64,000 nt of DNA, taken from Clostridium sp. K4410.MGS-306 (lineage in GTDB: Bacteria > Cyanobacteriota > Vampirovibrionia > Gastranaerophilales > Gastranaerophilaceae). This document shows, piece after piece, positions 1-8,335 of this stretch. The translations under genes and the position numbers were made by a program. The DNA lies in assembly GCA_000980375.1 (NCBI GenBank), contig LARD01000001.1:82072-146071 (forward strand), given 5' to 3'. Numbering within the stretch: the first letter of the stretch is position 1; each line of letters starts with the position of its first letter. The notes under the pieces were generated by a model. The model did no database searches. It was not told the DNA's origin and saw only the letters and a program-made list of their open reading frames with translations.

Positions 1-618
1 ATAGCATCAGATGCTTTTGGTGATGTTTTAAACATAATAGAAAACTACAATGTACTTTCTGTCGGCCCTGGTTTATCTGATACAGCGGCAACAAACGCTT
101 TTGTGGATGATCTTATTAAGTATCTGAATAAAAATAATAAAAAAACTGTAATTGATGCAGATGCAATCAATGTTCTGTCTAAATCAGAATTGTCTTCATT
201 TCCGTCAGATTCTGTTATTACACCGCATCCTGTGGAACTTTCAAGATTGATAAACACACCTGTTAAAGATATACAAAATGACAGAATAAAGTATGCAAAG
301 CTGACTGCTGAAAAATTTGGCTGCTGCGTTGTGTTAAAGGGCAATCAAACAGTTGTGTGTACAAAAGATCTGGAGGTATTTGTTAATACCAGCGGCAATT
401 CTGCTCTTGCAAAAGCCGGCAGCGGTGATGTTTTAACAGGTATAATTTCAGGTCTTATGGCGCAGGCGGTGTCTGTGGAAAATGCTGCAAAGCTTGGTGT
501 TTATTTACATGGACTGTGCGGAGAGCTTGCATCTCAAGATTTGTCTTTGTACAGTGTACTGGCTACTGACCAGATTGATTATATTCCGCAAGCAATCAAA
601 AAGATTTTAGAGGCTTAG
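1..618 (+). CDS. nnrD: ADP/ATP-dependent NAD(P)H-hydrate dehydratase, 5'-truncated by the window edge
   Basis: Repairs hydrated NAD(P)H by nucleotide-dependent dehydration (cytosolic metabolite repair, ribokinase-like fold). The reading frame is open from base 1, so the start and probably an NnrE epimerase part lie outside; 205 residues are visible. Motifs seen: VGPGL at visible residues 21-25, TPHPVE at 74-79 and GSGDVLTG at 140-147, with the expected catalytic Asp at 143 in the C-terminal half typical of the YjeF C-domain. It ends one base before the lipoyl/octanoyl transferase ATG, so the two are probably co-transcribed. Family assignment is firm; whether it is a bifunctional NnrE-NnrD fusion cannot be seen here. 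Confidence 0.9.
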   Translation: MASDAFGDVLNIIENYNVLSVGPGLSDTAATNAFVDDLIKYLNKNNKKTVIDADAINVLSKSELSSFPSDSVITPHPVELSRLINTPVKDIQNDRIKYAKLTAEKFGCCVVLKGNQTVVCTKDLEVFVNTSGNSALAKAGSGDVLTGIISGLMAQAVSVENAAKLGVYLHGLCGELASQDLSLYSVLATDQIDYIPQAIKKILEA

Positions 619-619
619 G

Positions 620-1321
620 ATGAAAGCTTTTTTTATACCTTACAGTGTGAATAATGGCAGATTTAATATGGACTTTGATGAAAAGCTGCTTGACTTTGCA
701 ATCAAAACCAATTTATCAATGCCGATTTTTAGGCTCTATGGCTGGTCACCGGCATGTGTTTCTTTAGGACGCAATCAGAGTGACAGCCACATAGATAAAA
801 ATTTTTGTGTGGCTAATAATATTGATATTGTCAAAAGGTTAACGGGTGGGAGGGCTCTTTTGCACGATAACGAGCTGACATACTCGTTTGTGTGCCCTGT
901 ATCTTTTCTTAAAAATGGGCAGACCGTTATTCAATCATACAAAGAAATCTCAGGTGCACTGTCAGAGGGTTTAAAAAAAGCAGGCATTGATGCTGTTTTC
1001 CCTCAGGATAAACAAGCAAAAACAAATTATGAATACTGTATGTCCTTATCAACCGGTGCAGATTTAAGCTATATGGGAAGAAAGATAGTCGGTTCAGCGC
1101 AGTTTAGAAAACAGGGTTATATTTTGCAGCACGGATCTATTATGTTTGATTATGATAAAGATGTCATAAAAAATATTTTTGGCGAAACTCCGGCATCGGA
1201 AAATATAACCACAATAAAAGAATCAGCTCCCCAATTAAAGTTGGAAGAGCTGTGTGATTCTTTAAAAAAAGGAATGGAAGACTATTTTTGTTTGTCTTTT
1301 GTACCTTTTGACTCTTTTTAG
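620..1321 (+). CDS. LipM-like octanoyltransferase / lipoate-protein ligase family
   Basis: A 233-aa member of the biotin/lipoate A/B ligase fold that transfers octanoyl or lipoyl groups to lipoyl-domain proteins. RLTGGRALLHDNELTYS (residues 73-89) matches the acyl-binding signature, and GSAQFRKQG...LQHGSI (158 onward) is the second conserved block. Cys140 lies just before the GSAQ block, where LipM-type octanoyltransferases have their catalytic cysteine, so I favour octanoyl-ACP transferase over ATP-dependent LplA. The start follows nnrD by one base with a TTAGG-type ribosome site. Its stop shares four bases (TTAG) with the stop of the convergent minus-strand gene. Exact acyl donor is inferred. 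Confidence 0.82.
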   Translation: MKAFFIPYSVNNGRFNMDFDEKLLDFAIKTNLSMPIFRLYGWSPACVSLGRNQSDSHIDKNFCVANNIDIVKRLTGGRALLHDNELTYSFVCPVSFLKNGQTVIQSYKEISGALSEGLKKAGIDAVFPQDKQAKTNYEYCMSLSTGADLSYMGRKIVGSAQFRKQGYILQHGSIMFDYDKDVIKNIFGETPASENITTIKESAPQLKLEELCDSLKKGMEDYFCLSFVPFDSF

Positions 1322-3225
1322 TATGTACCAGGTATAAGTTTTTCGTAGTCATCTACTGTACCGTTATCCATACAGCAGAGAATGATTGCTTTGCCCAGCG
1401 GGTGCAGGTCTGATTTCAGATAAAGCTTTAATTCTTCTTTGAAGAAGTCTTCAAGCATTTTTGCACCTTTATCATAACCTTCTTCTTCTATTTGAGGCTG
1501 TTTTGTCACATCAAAGAATTTTTTAGATATAGGTGTACCTTCTACGTGGATGTTTTCCGGAATGTAGCCGCCAAGAGGGTGCCTTGATGGTTTCAGATTA
1601 AGCTTTCTAAATGAAGCCTGACCTCTTCTTGCAAGGTATTCTCTTATTACCCATTCTGCCATAAATCCTACTTCCCAAGAACCTATGTGCTGGTTAGGGA
1701 TAAGAATATTTCTTGTTTTAGTTGTGTTCATAAACTGTTCAAGAAGTATGTTTGCAAGGTCTACCCTTTTACCGGTTGCAAACGGCCAGAATGAGCCTAC
1801 GCCTTCACTTTCGAGTTTAAATGCATCTTTGCCTGTGCTTGTTATGCTCGGGTTGCCGAATCCTCTTGGTGCAACCAGCCTCCATAGCCATGCAAGAGCA
1901 GGAGGTAAAATATGCAGCATTCCAAAGATACCGTAAGAAGGATTTTCTTTTGTACAAGGCGGTGTTCTTAAACCAAAACTTCGATAGTCTATTTCAATAG
2001 GGCCGTCTTGTATGTTTTTAATTTGTTCTCTGGGGATAATGATCCTGGGGTTAGGGCATTTTTTGCCCGGAGAATCTTCTATGTGCTCCCATATAAGACA
2101 AGTTGCGTTTGGGTGTGCTTCAAGGTTAAAAAATATTAACGGTTCCTTGGGGTTGGTTGTAACAGTTTCCAAATTAGGATCTGTTCCATATTTTTTAATA
2201 TGGTCGATTCTGACAAACCAGGAGCGTTCTGCATCGGCTACGCATAAACGGCCGTTATTTTTTCTGAAACTTGGGTGACAAAGCGCCATATCATCCGTTA
2301 CAGGCTGAAGTTTACAACCCTGTTGTAATGCAAGATATTTCTCTTCACCTGTTACAACATTGCGTCCTAATAAAAGTCGTCCATCTTCTTCACGGTGAGC
2401 ATATTCCAGCATTTCGCTCTTGCCGCTGCCTGATGCTCCTTCATGAAGGATACTGATATCATTGTCATAAGGAGTAGTAATATTTACTGTTGAAGCGTGT
2501 ACTGTAACAAAATCTTCTTTTAATCCAAGAGCCAGTAATACACCGTAAACACCTTTTTTTGCACTCGGCCCCGGGTACAGGTTATAAGAGAAAACTTCGT
2601 GTACAGAGTTTTGCTGGTTATGAACAACTACCTGTTTGCCTTCAAAATGAGAATGTCTAAATGGAGGTGCTACATAAATAATAGCCTTAGGTTCAAAATC
2701 TCTTTCAAGTTTATCTGTTGGTATCATACCTTGAAGGTCATAAATACTTGCTGCAAAGAATGCTGCGTTTTTAGGCGCCACCATTAATGCCGGATACCCG
2801 TATTCTGTTCCGCCTGCCATAAAAGGTACTATAATAATTTCATTGTCAGATAGCCAATCAAAAGTTTCTTTTCTTAACGGCTCAAACTCTTTGTTAAATC
2901 TTTCTTGAAATGTCACTTTGTCTGTCATTTCAATATTGTTAACAACCATACAGTTTGGGTCACGTCTTCTCATATAAGCTTCTGTGTAGTTTACTGCAAT
3001 ACCGTTTTTGCATCTTATTACTTCTGCTTCAGTTACTTCGCCTTTGCCTTCTACGTTGTATACAACCTTGTAGGTAAGATTTTCTTTACCATTTGTAGAA
3101 AGTTCAATGAGTTCATCTCTTTTTTCAGGCAAAATAACATTTGATGATTTATCAAGTAACTGTTTTAATTCGTCGCTAATGTGCCAGTGCTGCCAAACCT
3201 TGTTTGAAGTTAATAAATTTTCCAT
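1318..3225 (-). CDS. PEPCK-like P-loop protein, probable DUF4914 family
   Basis: A 635-aa soluble protein whose clear motif is a P-loop GASGSGKS at residues 263-270, inside a block (roughly 240-420) that reads like the kinase core of phosphoenolpyruvate carboxykinases. From memory the overall sequence fits the uncharacterised DUF4914 family; no search was possible. The substrate is unknown. Phosphotransfer or nucleotide-dependent decarboxylation is inferred only from the P-loop fold. The start is supported by AAGGGG seven bases upstream of ATG and a TATAAT-like box about 35 bases upstream. It converges on the LipM-like gene with a 4-bp stop overlap and diverges from the DXS-like gene. Confidence 0.72.
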   Translation of the reverse strand: MENLLTSNKVWQHWHISDELKQLLDKSSNVILPEKRDELIELSTNGKENLTYKVVYNVEGKGEVTEAEVIRCKNGIAVNYTEAYMRRRDPNCMVVNNIEMTDKVTFQERFNKEFEPLRKETFDWLSDNEIIIVPFMAGGTEYGYPALMVAPKNAAFFAASIYDLQGMIPTDKLERDFEPKAIIYVAPPFRHSHFEGKQVVVHNQQNSVHEVFSYNLYPGPSAKKGVYGVLLALGLKEDFVTVHASTVNITTPYDNDISILHEGASGSGKSEMLEYAHREEDGRLLLGRNVVTGEEKYLALQQGCKLQPVTDDMALCHPSFRKNNGRLCVADAERSWFVRIDHIKKYGTDPNLETVTTNPKEPLIFFNLEAHPNATCLIWEHIEDSPGKKCPNPRIIIPREQIKNIQDGPIEIDYRSFGLRTPPCTKENPSYGIFGMLHILPPALAWLWRLVAPRGFGNPSITSTGKDAFKLESEGVGSFWPFATGKRVDLANILLEQFMNTTKTRNILIPNQHIGSWEVGFMAEWVIREYLARRGQASFRKLNLKPSRHPLGGYIPENIHVEGTPISKKFFDVTKQPQIEEEGYDKGAKMLEDFFKEELKLYLKSDLHPLGKAIILCCMDNGTVDDYEKLIPGTY

Positions 3226-3343
3226 TTTACCCCTTAAATTAAATAGTTATGCTTTTGATTATATTATAAATTGCAACTTTAATCTAAAAAATAAGCATTT
3301 TTTGTAAACTAATCTCAATATTTACATTTTTTTACTTTAGGGC

Positions 3344-3371
3344 TTGACTGATAGTAACTATCAGGTATTAA
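3344..3371 (+). promoter_or_regulatory. Promoter with a perfect 17-bp palindromic operator
   Basis: A -35 hexamer TTGACT (3344-3349) precedes a TATTAA-type -10 (3366-3371) at 16 bp spacing. The spacer is filled by CTGATAGTAACTATCAG (3348-3364), a perfect inverted repeat of 8-bp arms around one base. A dimeric repressor bound there would block RNA polymerase. The downstream gene has a strong AAAGGAG ribosome site. The regulator is not identifiable from the window. Confidence 0.65.
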
Positions 3372-3398
3372 AATTTTATTATACGAAAGGAGACTATA

Positions 3399-5156
3399 AT
3401 GACAGTATTAGACAAAGTAAACTATCCAAATGACATAAAAAAACTTTCTATTGCCGAACTGGATACTCTTGCTGATGAGATGAGACAGCTTATTATAAAA
3501 AAAGTTAACACAACAGGCGGGCACATGGGGCCAAATTTAGGGTTTGTTGAACCTACAATTGCGATGCATTATGTTTTTGACACACCAAAAGATAAAATTG
3601 TTTATGATGTGTCTCACCAGTGTTATCCCCATAAGATTCTCACAGGGCGCAAAGAGGGTTTTACAAACCCTCAACGATATCTTGATTTTTCAGGTTATAC
3701 AAACCCCGAGGAAAGCGAATATGATTGTTTCGTTGTAGGTCATACATCCACCTCTGTCAGTCTGGCTGCGGGCCTTGCAAAATCAAGAGATTTAAAAGGT
3801 GATAAAGAAAATGTCATTGCCGTACTTGGTGACGGTTCATTAAGCGGTGGTGAAGCACTCGAAGGGTTGAACAATGCAGCGGTACTGGGCAGTAATATAA
3901 TAATTGTGTTTAATGACAATGAAATGTCTATTGCTCCAAACCATGGCGGTATGTACGAAAATATACGCCTTTTAAGAGAGACTAACGGACAGGCTGAATG
4001 TAATTTCTTCAAAGCAATGGGTTTTGACTATTACTATGTGGAAGAAGGTAATAATACTCAAAAATTGATAGAAGTGTTTGAAAAGGTAAAAGGTCTCAAC
4101 CATCCAGTACTTGTGCATATACATACACTAAAAGGTAAAGGTTTGTTGCCTGCAGAACAAAACAAAGAAGCTTTTCACTGGATAATGCCCGGTACACTGG
4201 ATAAAAAAGATGATGACACAAACAGCACACCAACAGAAAACTACACGAGTGTTACTGTTGACTATATCTTGAATAAGGCAAAGCAAGATCCTACTGTTTT
4301 TGCAATATCTCCTGCTACACCGGGTGCGTATGGCTTTACTCCGGATGTAAGAGCACAACTTGGCAATCAATATACTGATGTTGGTATCGCTGAAGAACAC
4401 GCTGTTGCGTTTGCTTCTGCTATGGCAAAAAATGGCACAAAACCAATCTTGTTGATATTGAGCTCTTTTATTCAAAGAACATACGATCAGTTGTCGCAAG
4501 ATTTATGCCTTAACAATTCTCCGGCAACAATCCTTGTGCACTGGGGAGCTATAACAGGGGCGGATATGACCCATCTTGGATGTTTTGATATACCGCTTGT
4601 TTCAAATATACCAAACATTGTTTATCTTGCCCCGACAAATAAAGAGGAATACATTGCAATGATGGATTGGTCATTACAACAGACACAACACCCGGTTGCA
4701 ATAAGAGTTCCTTTTGGTAATTTTGTAACAACAGGAATAGAGGATAAAACAGATTATTCAATATTGAATAAATACAGTGTTGTTAAAGAAGGAGCTGAAA
4801 TCGCGATATTAGGCCTTGGTTCATTCTTTGAAAAGGCAGAAGATTTGGCTAAAGAAATCCATAAAGCTCTGGGAATTAACGCTACAGTGATTAATCCTAA
4901 ATTTATCACAGGTGTCGATGAACAGCTTTTAGATTCTTTAAAACAAAATCACAGGCTTGTTGTTACCTTGGAAGACGGTGTTTTAGGCGGCGGGTTTGGT
5001 GAAAAAATTGCAAGGTATTATGGCCCTTCTGAAATGAAAGTGCTAAACTTTGGTGCAAGAAAAGAATTTACGGACCGAGTCCCTCTTGAAGAAATCTATG
5101 AAAGAAATCATCTTACAACAGATTTGATGATTCAAGACATCAAGTCGGTATTATAA
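3399..5156 (+). CDS. Divergent 1-deoxy-D-xylulose-5-phosphate synthase-like transketolase
   Basis: A 585-aa thiamine-diphosphate enzyme with the DXS domain order. It has H42 in TGGHMGPNLG, DVSHQCYPHKILTGR (70-84), the ThDP motif GDGS (144-147) ending at NDN (172-174), the glutamate of GIAEEHAV (329-336) and R360 in SSFIQR. It is shorter than usual DXS (about 620-640 aa). The segment that reads DRAG-IVGADG in Escherichia coli DXS is HWGAITGADM here, so the phosphate-anchoring Arg (E. coli R420) is Trp382. Classical DXS would make DXP from pyruvate and glyceraldehyde-3-phosphate for isoprenoids, but acceptor use may differ here. It is monocistronic, with its own operator-controlled promoter and terminator. 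Confidence 0.78.
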   Translation: MTVLDKVNYPNDIKKLSIAELDTLADEMRQLIIKKVNTTGGHMGPNLGFVEPTIAMHYVFDTPKDKIVYDVSHQCYPHKILTGRKEGFTNPQRYLDFSGYTNPEESEYDCFVVGHTSTSVSLAAGLAKSRDLKGDKENVIAVLGDGSLSGGEALEGLNNAAVLGSNIIIVFNDNEMSIAPNHGGMYENIRLLRETNGQAECNFFKAMGFDYYYVEEGNNTQKLIEVFEKVKGLNHPVLVHIHTLKGKGLLPAEQNKEAFHWIMPGTLDKKDDDTNSTPTENYTSVTVDYILNKAKQDPTVFAISPATPGAYGFTPDVRAQLGNQYTDVGIAEEHAVAFASAMAKNGTKPILLILSSFIQRTYDQLSQDLCLNNSPATILVHWGAITGADMTHLGCFDIPLVSNIPNIVYLAPTNKEEYIAMMDWSLQQTQHPVAIRVPFGNFVTTGIEDKTDYSILNKYSVVKEGAEIAILGLGSFFEKAEDLAKEIHKALGINATVINPKFITGVDEQLLDSLKQNHRLVVTLEDGVLGGGFGEKIARYYGPSEMKVLNFGARKEFTDRVPLEEIYERNHLTTDLMIQDIKSVL

Positions 5157-5164
5157 ACACTTTA

Positions 5165-5200
5165 AAAAAGAAAGGTTGGAAAGCTCCAACCTTTCTTTTT
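5165..5200. terminator. Bidirectional intrinsic terminator between the DXS-like gene and bcp
   Basis: A long hairpin with arms AAAGGTTGGA and TCCAACCTTT around AAGC. It is flanked by an A-run on the left and a T-run on the right, so it can end transcription from both converging genes. Confidence 0.85.
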
Positions 5201-5657
5201 ATTTATTTAATTCTTCAATTACTTCATCAACATGGCCTTTTACTTTAACTTTTCGCCATTCTTTAGTTACTTCCCCCTGGTTGTTGATAAGAAAAGTCGA
5301 GCGGATAATTCCCATGTATTTTCTTCCATACATTGATTTTTCTCCCCAAGCTCCGAATGCTTCAGAGAGAGCATGCTCTGGGTCAGAGAGAAGGATAAAA
5401 TTTAATGAATGATTCTCTTTGAATTTTATATGACTTTTTATGCTGTCCGGGCTGACTCCTATAACCTGTGCATGAGCACTCCATCTGTTTTTGTTTTCTT
5501 TAAAATCACAAGCTTCTTGTGTACAGCCTGAGGTATTGTCTTTTGGATAAAAATATAAAATTGTCTCCTGACCTGTAAAATCAGAGATTCTGTATTCCTG
5601 TTCTTCTCCGTTTTCATTTATACCTTTTAATGTGATATCTAAATTTTTTATATTCAT
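5199..5657 (-). CDS. bcp: Thiol peroxidase, Bcp/PrxQ peroxiredoxin
   Basis: A 152-aa cytosolic peroxiredoxin that reduces hydrogen and organic peroxides using thioredoxin (trxA lies at 7957). FYPKDNTSGCTQEACDF contains the peroxidatic Cys45 and a resolving Cys50 five residues later, the atypical 2-Cys PrxQ pattern. Length is typical. Its ATG overlaps the stop of the upstream glycosyltransferase gene as TAATG, so translation is probably coupled. Confidence 0.93.
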   Translation of the reverse strand: MNIKNLDITLKGINENGEEQEYRISDFTGQETILYFYPKDNTSGCTQEACDFKENKNRWSAHAQVIGVSPDSIKSHIKFKENHSLNFILLSDPEHALSEAFGAWGEKSMYGRKYMGIIRSTFLINNQGEVTKEWRKVKVKGHVDEVIEELNK

Positions 5658-6679
5658 TATTTACTCCTTAACTGATTTACAAGATTCAATACATCTGTAC
5701 TTTGGATTTCTTTTAATTTGATGATTTTCTTTGTTTTTTCATCAAGATATTTATGTCCTACCAGTATCTTAACATTATCAAGATAAGCAGGATACCATTG
5801 AGGTATCATTATCGGCTGGTGAAACAGGCAGATTGTTGGTTTGTTCAGCAGGTAAGCCATATGCATAGTACCTGTATCAACTGATATTACACAATTTGCT
5901 TTTGATAAAATAACTGCAGTGTCCATTATAGTAGTTTTGTTAGTTATATCTATAAAATTTGGCAAGTTGTATGATTTTATTTTTTGAGCAATATCATGGG
6001 CTCTGCCTGTGCCAATAAATACCACAGGCAATTCACATCTAGATGTGAAATTTACAATTTCATTTATATCCCAATCATTAGCCTCTTGTTTAGACGTTGT
6101 GGATATTGCAATGTAATCTTTTTCAAAAGGAATAATATCCTTAAATTTTTCTGTCGTTTTTAAATCTTCTTCGTGAGGTATTTGTATATTTGTTTTGTAA
6201 TCAATCTCATAATTATTACACAGCAGTCGCAGCATATTGGCGTTAAAATTGCCTCTGTATGTGGAGAAAAATTCTTTTGCATCCATTGTGTAATGCTTAT
6301 TTATAAAATAGTTTAGCGGGTTGTTGTTTTTCAGATGAACAGATACAATTGTTTTAGGCAATAGTAATTTGCCTAAAACAACAGCGCGTTCATGAGTATG
6401 TGTTAAAATGGCTGTATGTATTTTTTCTTGTTTTTTGATTTGTTTAACAAGTTTGAAAAGTCCTGTAACCCCTTTGTGTTCATTACTCTTGTCATATGAA
6501 TAGCATTTGTCACAGGTCATTATTTTGCCAAGGTCTTCAAAAGTTTTAGATACAATGAGAACGAGCCTTGAATCAGGGTATAATTTTTTTATGTTGCAGC
6601 ATAACATTTCATTTATTATTGTATCGCCCAACCATCCCAGGCTGATAACAGCTATTGTTTTTCCATTTAAATTTTTCAT
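5657..6679 (-). CDS. Glycosyltransferase family 9 (heptosyltransferase-like)
   Basis: A 340-aa two-domain GT-B protein. The N-terminal SLGWLGDTIINE (13-24) is the usual GT9 acceptor-side loop and SVDTGTMHMAYLLNKPTICLF (266-286) is the donor-binding block with the DTG-x-MH signature. GT9 enzymes add heptose or related sugars to lipopolysaccharide core; an outer membrane is supported by BamA elsewhere in the window. A dedicated TACAAT -10 and AGGGA ribosome site precede the ATG. It is the first gene of a two-gene unit with bcp. The sugar donor is unknown. Confidence 0.85.
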   Translation of the reverse strand: MKNLNGKTIAVISLGWLGDTIINEMLCCNIKKLYPDSRLVLIVSKTFEDLGKIMTCDKCYSYDKSNEHKGVTGLFKLVKQIKKQEKIHTAILTHTHERAVVLGKLLLPKTIVSVHLKNNNPLNYFINKHYTMDAKEFFSTYRGNFNANMLRLLCNNYEIDYKTNIQIPHEEDLKTTEKFKDIIPFEKDYIAISTTSKQEANDWDINEIVNFTSRCELPVVFIGTGRAHDIAQKIKSYNLPNFIDITNKTTIMDTAVILSKANCVISVDTGTMHMAYLLNKPTICLFHQPIMIPQWYPAYLDNVKILVGHKYLDEKTKKIIKLKEIQSTDVLNLVNQLRSK

Positions 6680-6756
6680 ACGTTTATATCCCTGTACACT
6701 TTTTCAATTGTATCAAAAAACTGTGTGCAATCAAACGTTAGAATTAATTTAACATA

Positions 6757-7632
6757 TTAATTTAAAAGGGGCAGTTGTTGCATCATTCTTTTGAGTTTTA
6801 GTGCAATTCTTGGCATAGGTTCTGCTATGGTTAATCCGACAATGTCATAACTTTCAGCAATTTTGTTAATTAATTTAAGAGTTTCTTCTATTTTTAAACC
6901 ATCCGGACATATTCCCACTGCGGGTATTATTTCTGACGGTTCTAAAACATCCATATCAAAGTGGATAAGAACCTTTTTGGCTCCGGTTGTAGAAATCCAG
7001 TTTGTAACAGCATCAACATCAATTCTTATATCTTGCGGGGAAAGATGTTTGAGCCCGTATGTTTTTTGTCGGATTTTTATTTCGTCTCTTTCCCAGTCTC
7101 TGATTCCGGCTAACAGTATATTAGATGCTTTTATTTTTTCAGGCAAAAGCGAAACTATTTTTTTGTCACCTTCTCCCATCAATGCTGTTACTGCCATTGC
7201 ATGGTAGCCGGTGTATGTATCACCAGGCAGTGTTATATCAGGATGAGCATCTATCCATATTACAGCAACATCATTTTGATATTTGTGTGCCAGATATGAA
7301 AAAGGAACTACACTGACTGAACATTCTCCACCAAGGGTTACTATTTTATCAGGTTGTTCTTGTTCTAAAATTTGAATAGCAGCATTTGTTTGTTTTAATA
7401 TAACATCTCTATCTGTTATTCCGTCTTGAATTTTTCTTTTTTCATATTCTTCTACAACAGGTACTTTTAGTATCTTTTGATTAGTTTTTGGTGCAAGAAA
7501 GTTTAGCAGGTATGCACCAATGTAATATCCTGTAGAAGACTCTTCTTCTGAAAAATCTGGGAGAAGTGAAGATACATCTCCACCTTGCCACTGGGGATAA
7601 ATTAAACGTATGGTTGAAATTTCATTTTTCAT
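6757..7632 (-). CDS. Ureohydrolase (arginase/agmatinase/formimidoylglutamase fold) with a substituted metal motif
   Basis: A 291-aa member of the dimanganese ureohydrolase family. DAHPD (128-132), H144 and HFDMD (224-228, then VLEP) supply the usual metal ligands. The first ligand motif, normally GGDHS, is GGECS (101-105): Asp is Glu and the metal-binding His is Cys104. The enzyme may still hold two metals, or one of them may be weak, so substrate and activity are open; agmatine, arginine or guanidino compounds are candidates. It stands alone behind a weak ribosome site, downstream of the tRNA-Phe gene. Confidence 0.85.
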   Translation of the reverse strand: MKNEISTIRLIYPQWQGGDVSSLLPDFSEEESSTGYYIGAYLLNFLAPKTNQKILKVPVVEEYEKRKIQDGITDRDVILKQTNAAIQILEQEQPDKIVTLGGECSVSVVPFSYLAHKYQNDVAVIWIDAHPDITLPGDTYTGYHAMAVTALMGEGDKKIVSLLPEKIKASNILLAGIRDWERDEIKIRQKTYGLKHLSPQDIRIDVDAVTNWISTTGAKKVLIHFDMDVLEPSEIIPAVGICPDGLKIEETLKLINKIAESYDIVGLTIAEPMPRIALKLKRMMQQLPLLN

Positions 7633-7691
7633 TTGTTTTTCTTGTAAATTAATACTTATACTGGTTTATTTTAACATAAATTTTATAACAA

Positions 7692-7715
7692 AAAAGACTC
7701 CATAAGGAGTCTTTT
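7692..7715 (-). terminator. Terminator downstream of tRNA-Phe
   Basis: AAAAGACTCC-ATAA-GGAGTCTTTT forms a 10-bp hairpin. On the minus strand it is followed by a run of T, right after the tRNA 3' end. Confidence 0.85.
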
Positions 7716-7720
7716 AAAAG

Positions 7721-7796
7721 TGGTGCCACGTCTCGGAATCGAACCAAGGACACAGGGATTTTCAGTCCCTTGCTCTACCAACTGAGCTAACGTGGC
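7721..7796 (-). tRNA. tRNA-Phe (anticodon GAA)
   Basis: The 76-nt minus-strand cloverleaf starts GCCACGTTAGCTCAG and ends CGTGGCACCA, with CCA encoded. The anticodon arm AGGGA-CTGAAAA-TCCCT gives GAA, and the TTCGATTC T-loop is intact. The acceptor stem pairs fully. Confidence 0.97.
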
Positions 7797-7897
7797 AAAT
7801 GTTTTTTAATTGTCAAACGGTTATCCGTTACTTTATAATAGCAAATGAAGATTCAGAGTCAATAATTTTTTTTAAATATCTTTATCTGGCCTATTAA

Positions 7898-7926
7898 TTG
7901 ACTTTTTGCTACAATTCAGGTATACA
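7898..7926 (+). promoter_or_regulatory. Promoter of thioredoxin gene
   Basis: TTGACT (7898-7903), a 17-bp spacer and TATACA (7921-7926), about 30 bases before the ATG and just ahead of the AAGGAGGAG ribosome site. Confidence 0.7.
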
Positions 7927-7956
7927 TTATGGAATGTAACTAAGGAGGAGACTTTC

Positions 7957-8280
7957 ATGTCAAACGCATTGGATATTAACGACGGCAATTTTGAGGCAGA
8001 AGTTGTTAACTCGTCAGAACTTACTATTGTTGATTTTTGGGCACCCTGGTGCGGACCTTGCAGAAAATTAGGCCCTGTACTTGATGAAATTGCTCAAGAT
8101 TTTGAAGGTAAAATTAAAATTGTTAAACTTAACACTGATGAGAACTTGAAAACAGCTAAGGAATATTCTGTAAGCGGTTTGCCTACTCTTTTAATTTTTA
8201 AAGAAGGTAAACCTGTTGAGAGACTTGTTGGTTTAATGCCAAAAACAAGTATTATCACTAATATTGAAAAACATTTATAA
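7957..8280 (+). CDS. trxA: Thioredoxin
   Basis: A 107-aa classical thioredoxin, general protein disulfide reductant in the cytosol. The active site WCGPC is at residues 31-35 and the cis-proline block SGLPTLLIF follows later. I start at 7957 because AAGGAGGAG lies 7 bases upstream; the frame is open further to a TTG at 7906, but that extension has no ribosome site and is not thioredoxin-like. It has its own promoter and terminator and is a likely electron donor to the Bcp peroxiredoxin. Confidence 0.95.
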   Translation: MSNALDINDGNFEAEVVNSSELTIVDFWAPWCGPCRKLGPVLDEIAQDFEGKIKIVKLNTDENLKTAKEYSVSGLPTLLIFKEGKPVERLVGLMPKTSIITNIEKHL

Positions 8281-8300
8281 TTAATAAAAAGCTAAAAAAA

Positions 8301-8332
8301 AGAGTAATGAATTTTCATTACTCTCTTTTTTT
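8301..8332. terminator. Bidirectional terminator after trxA
   Basis: AGAGTAATGAA/TTCATTACTCT hairpin followed by a T-run. An A-run on the other side lets it also serve the converging 919-residue gene. Confidence 0.85.
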
Positions 8333-8335
8333 ATA

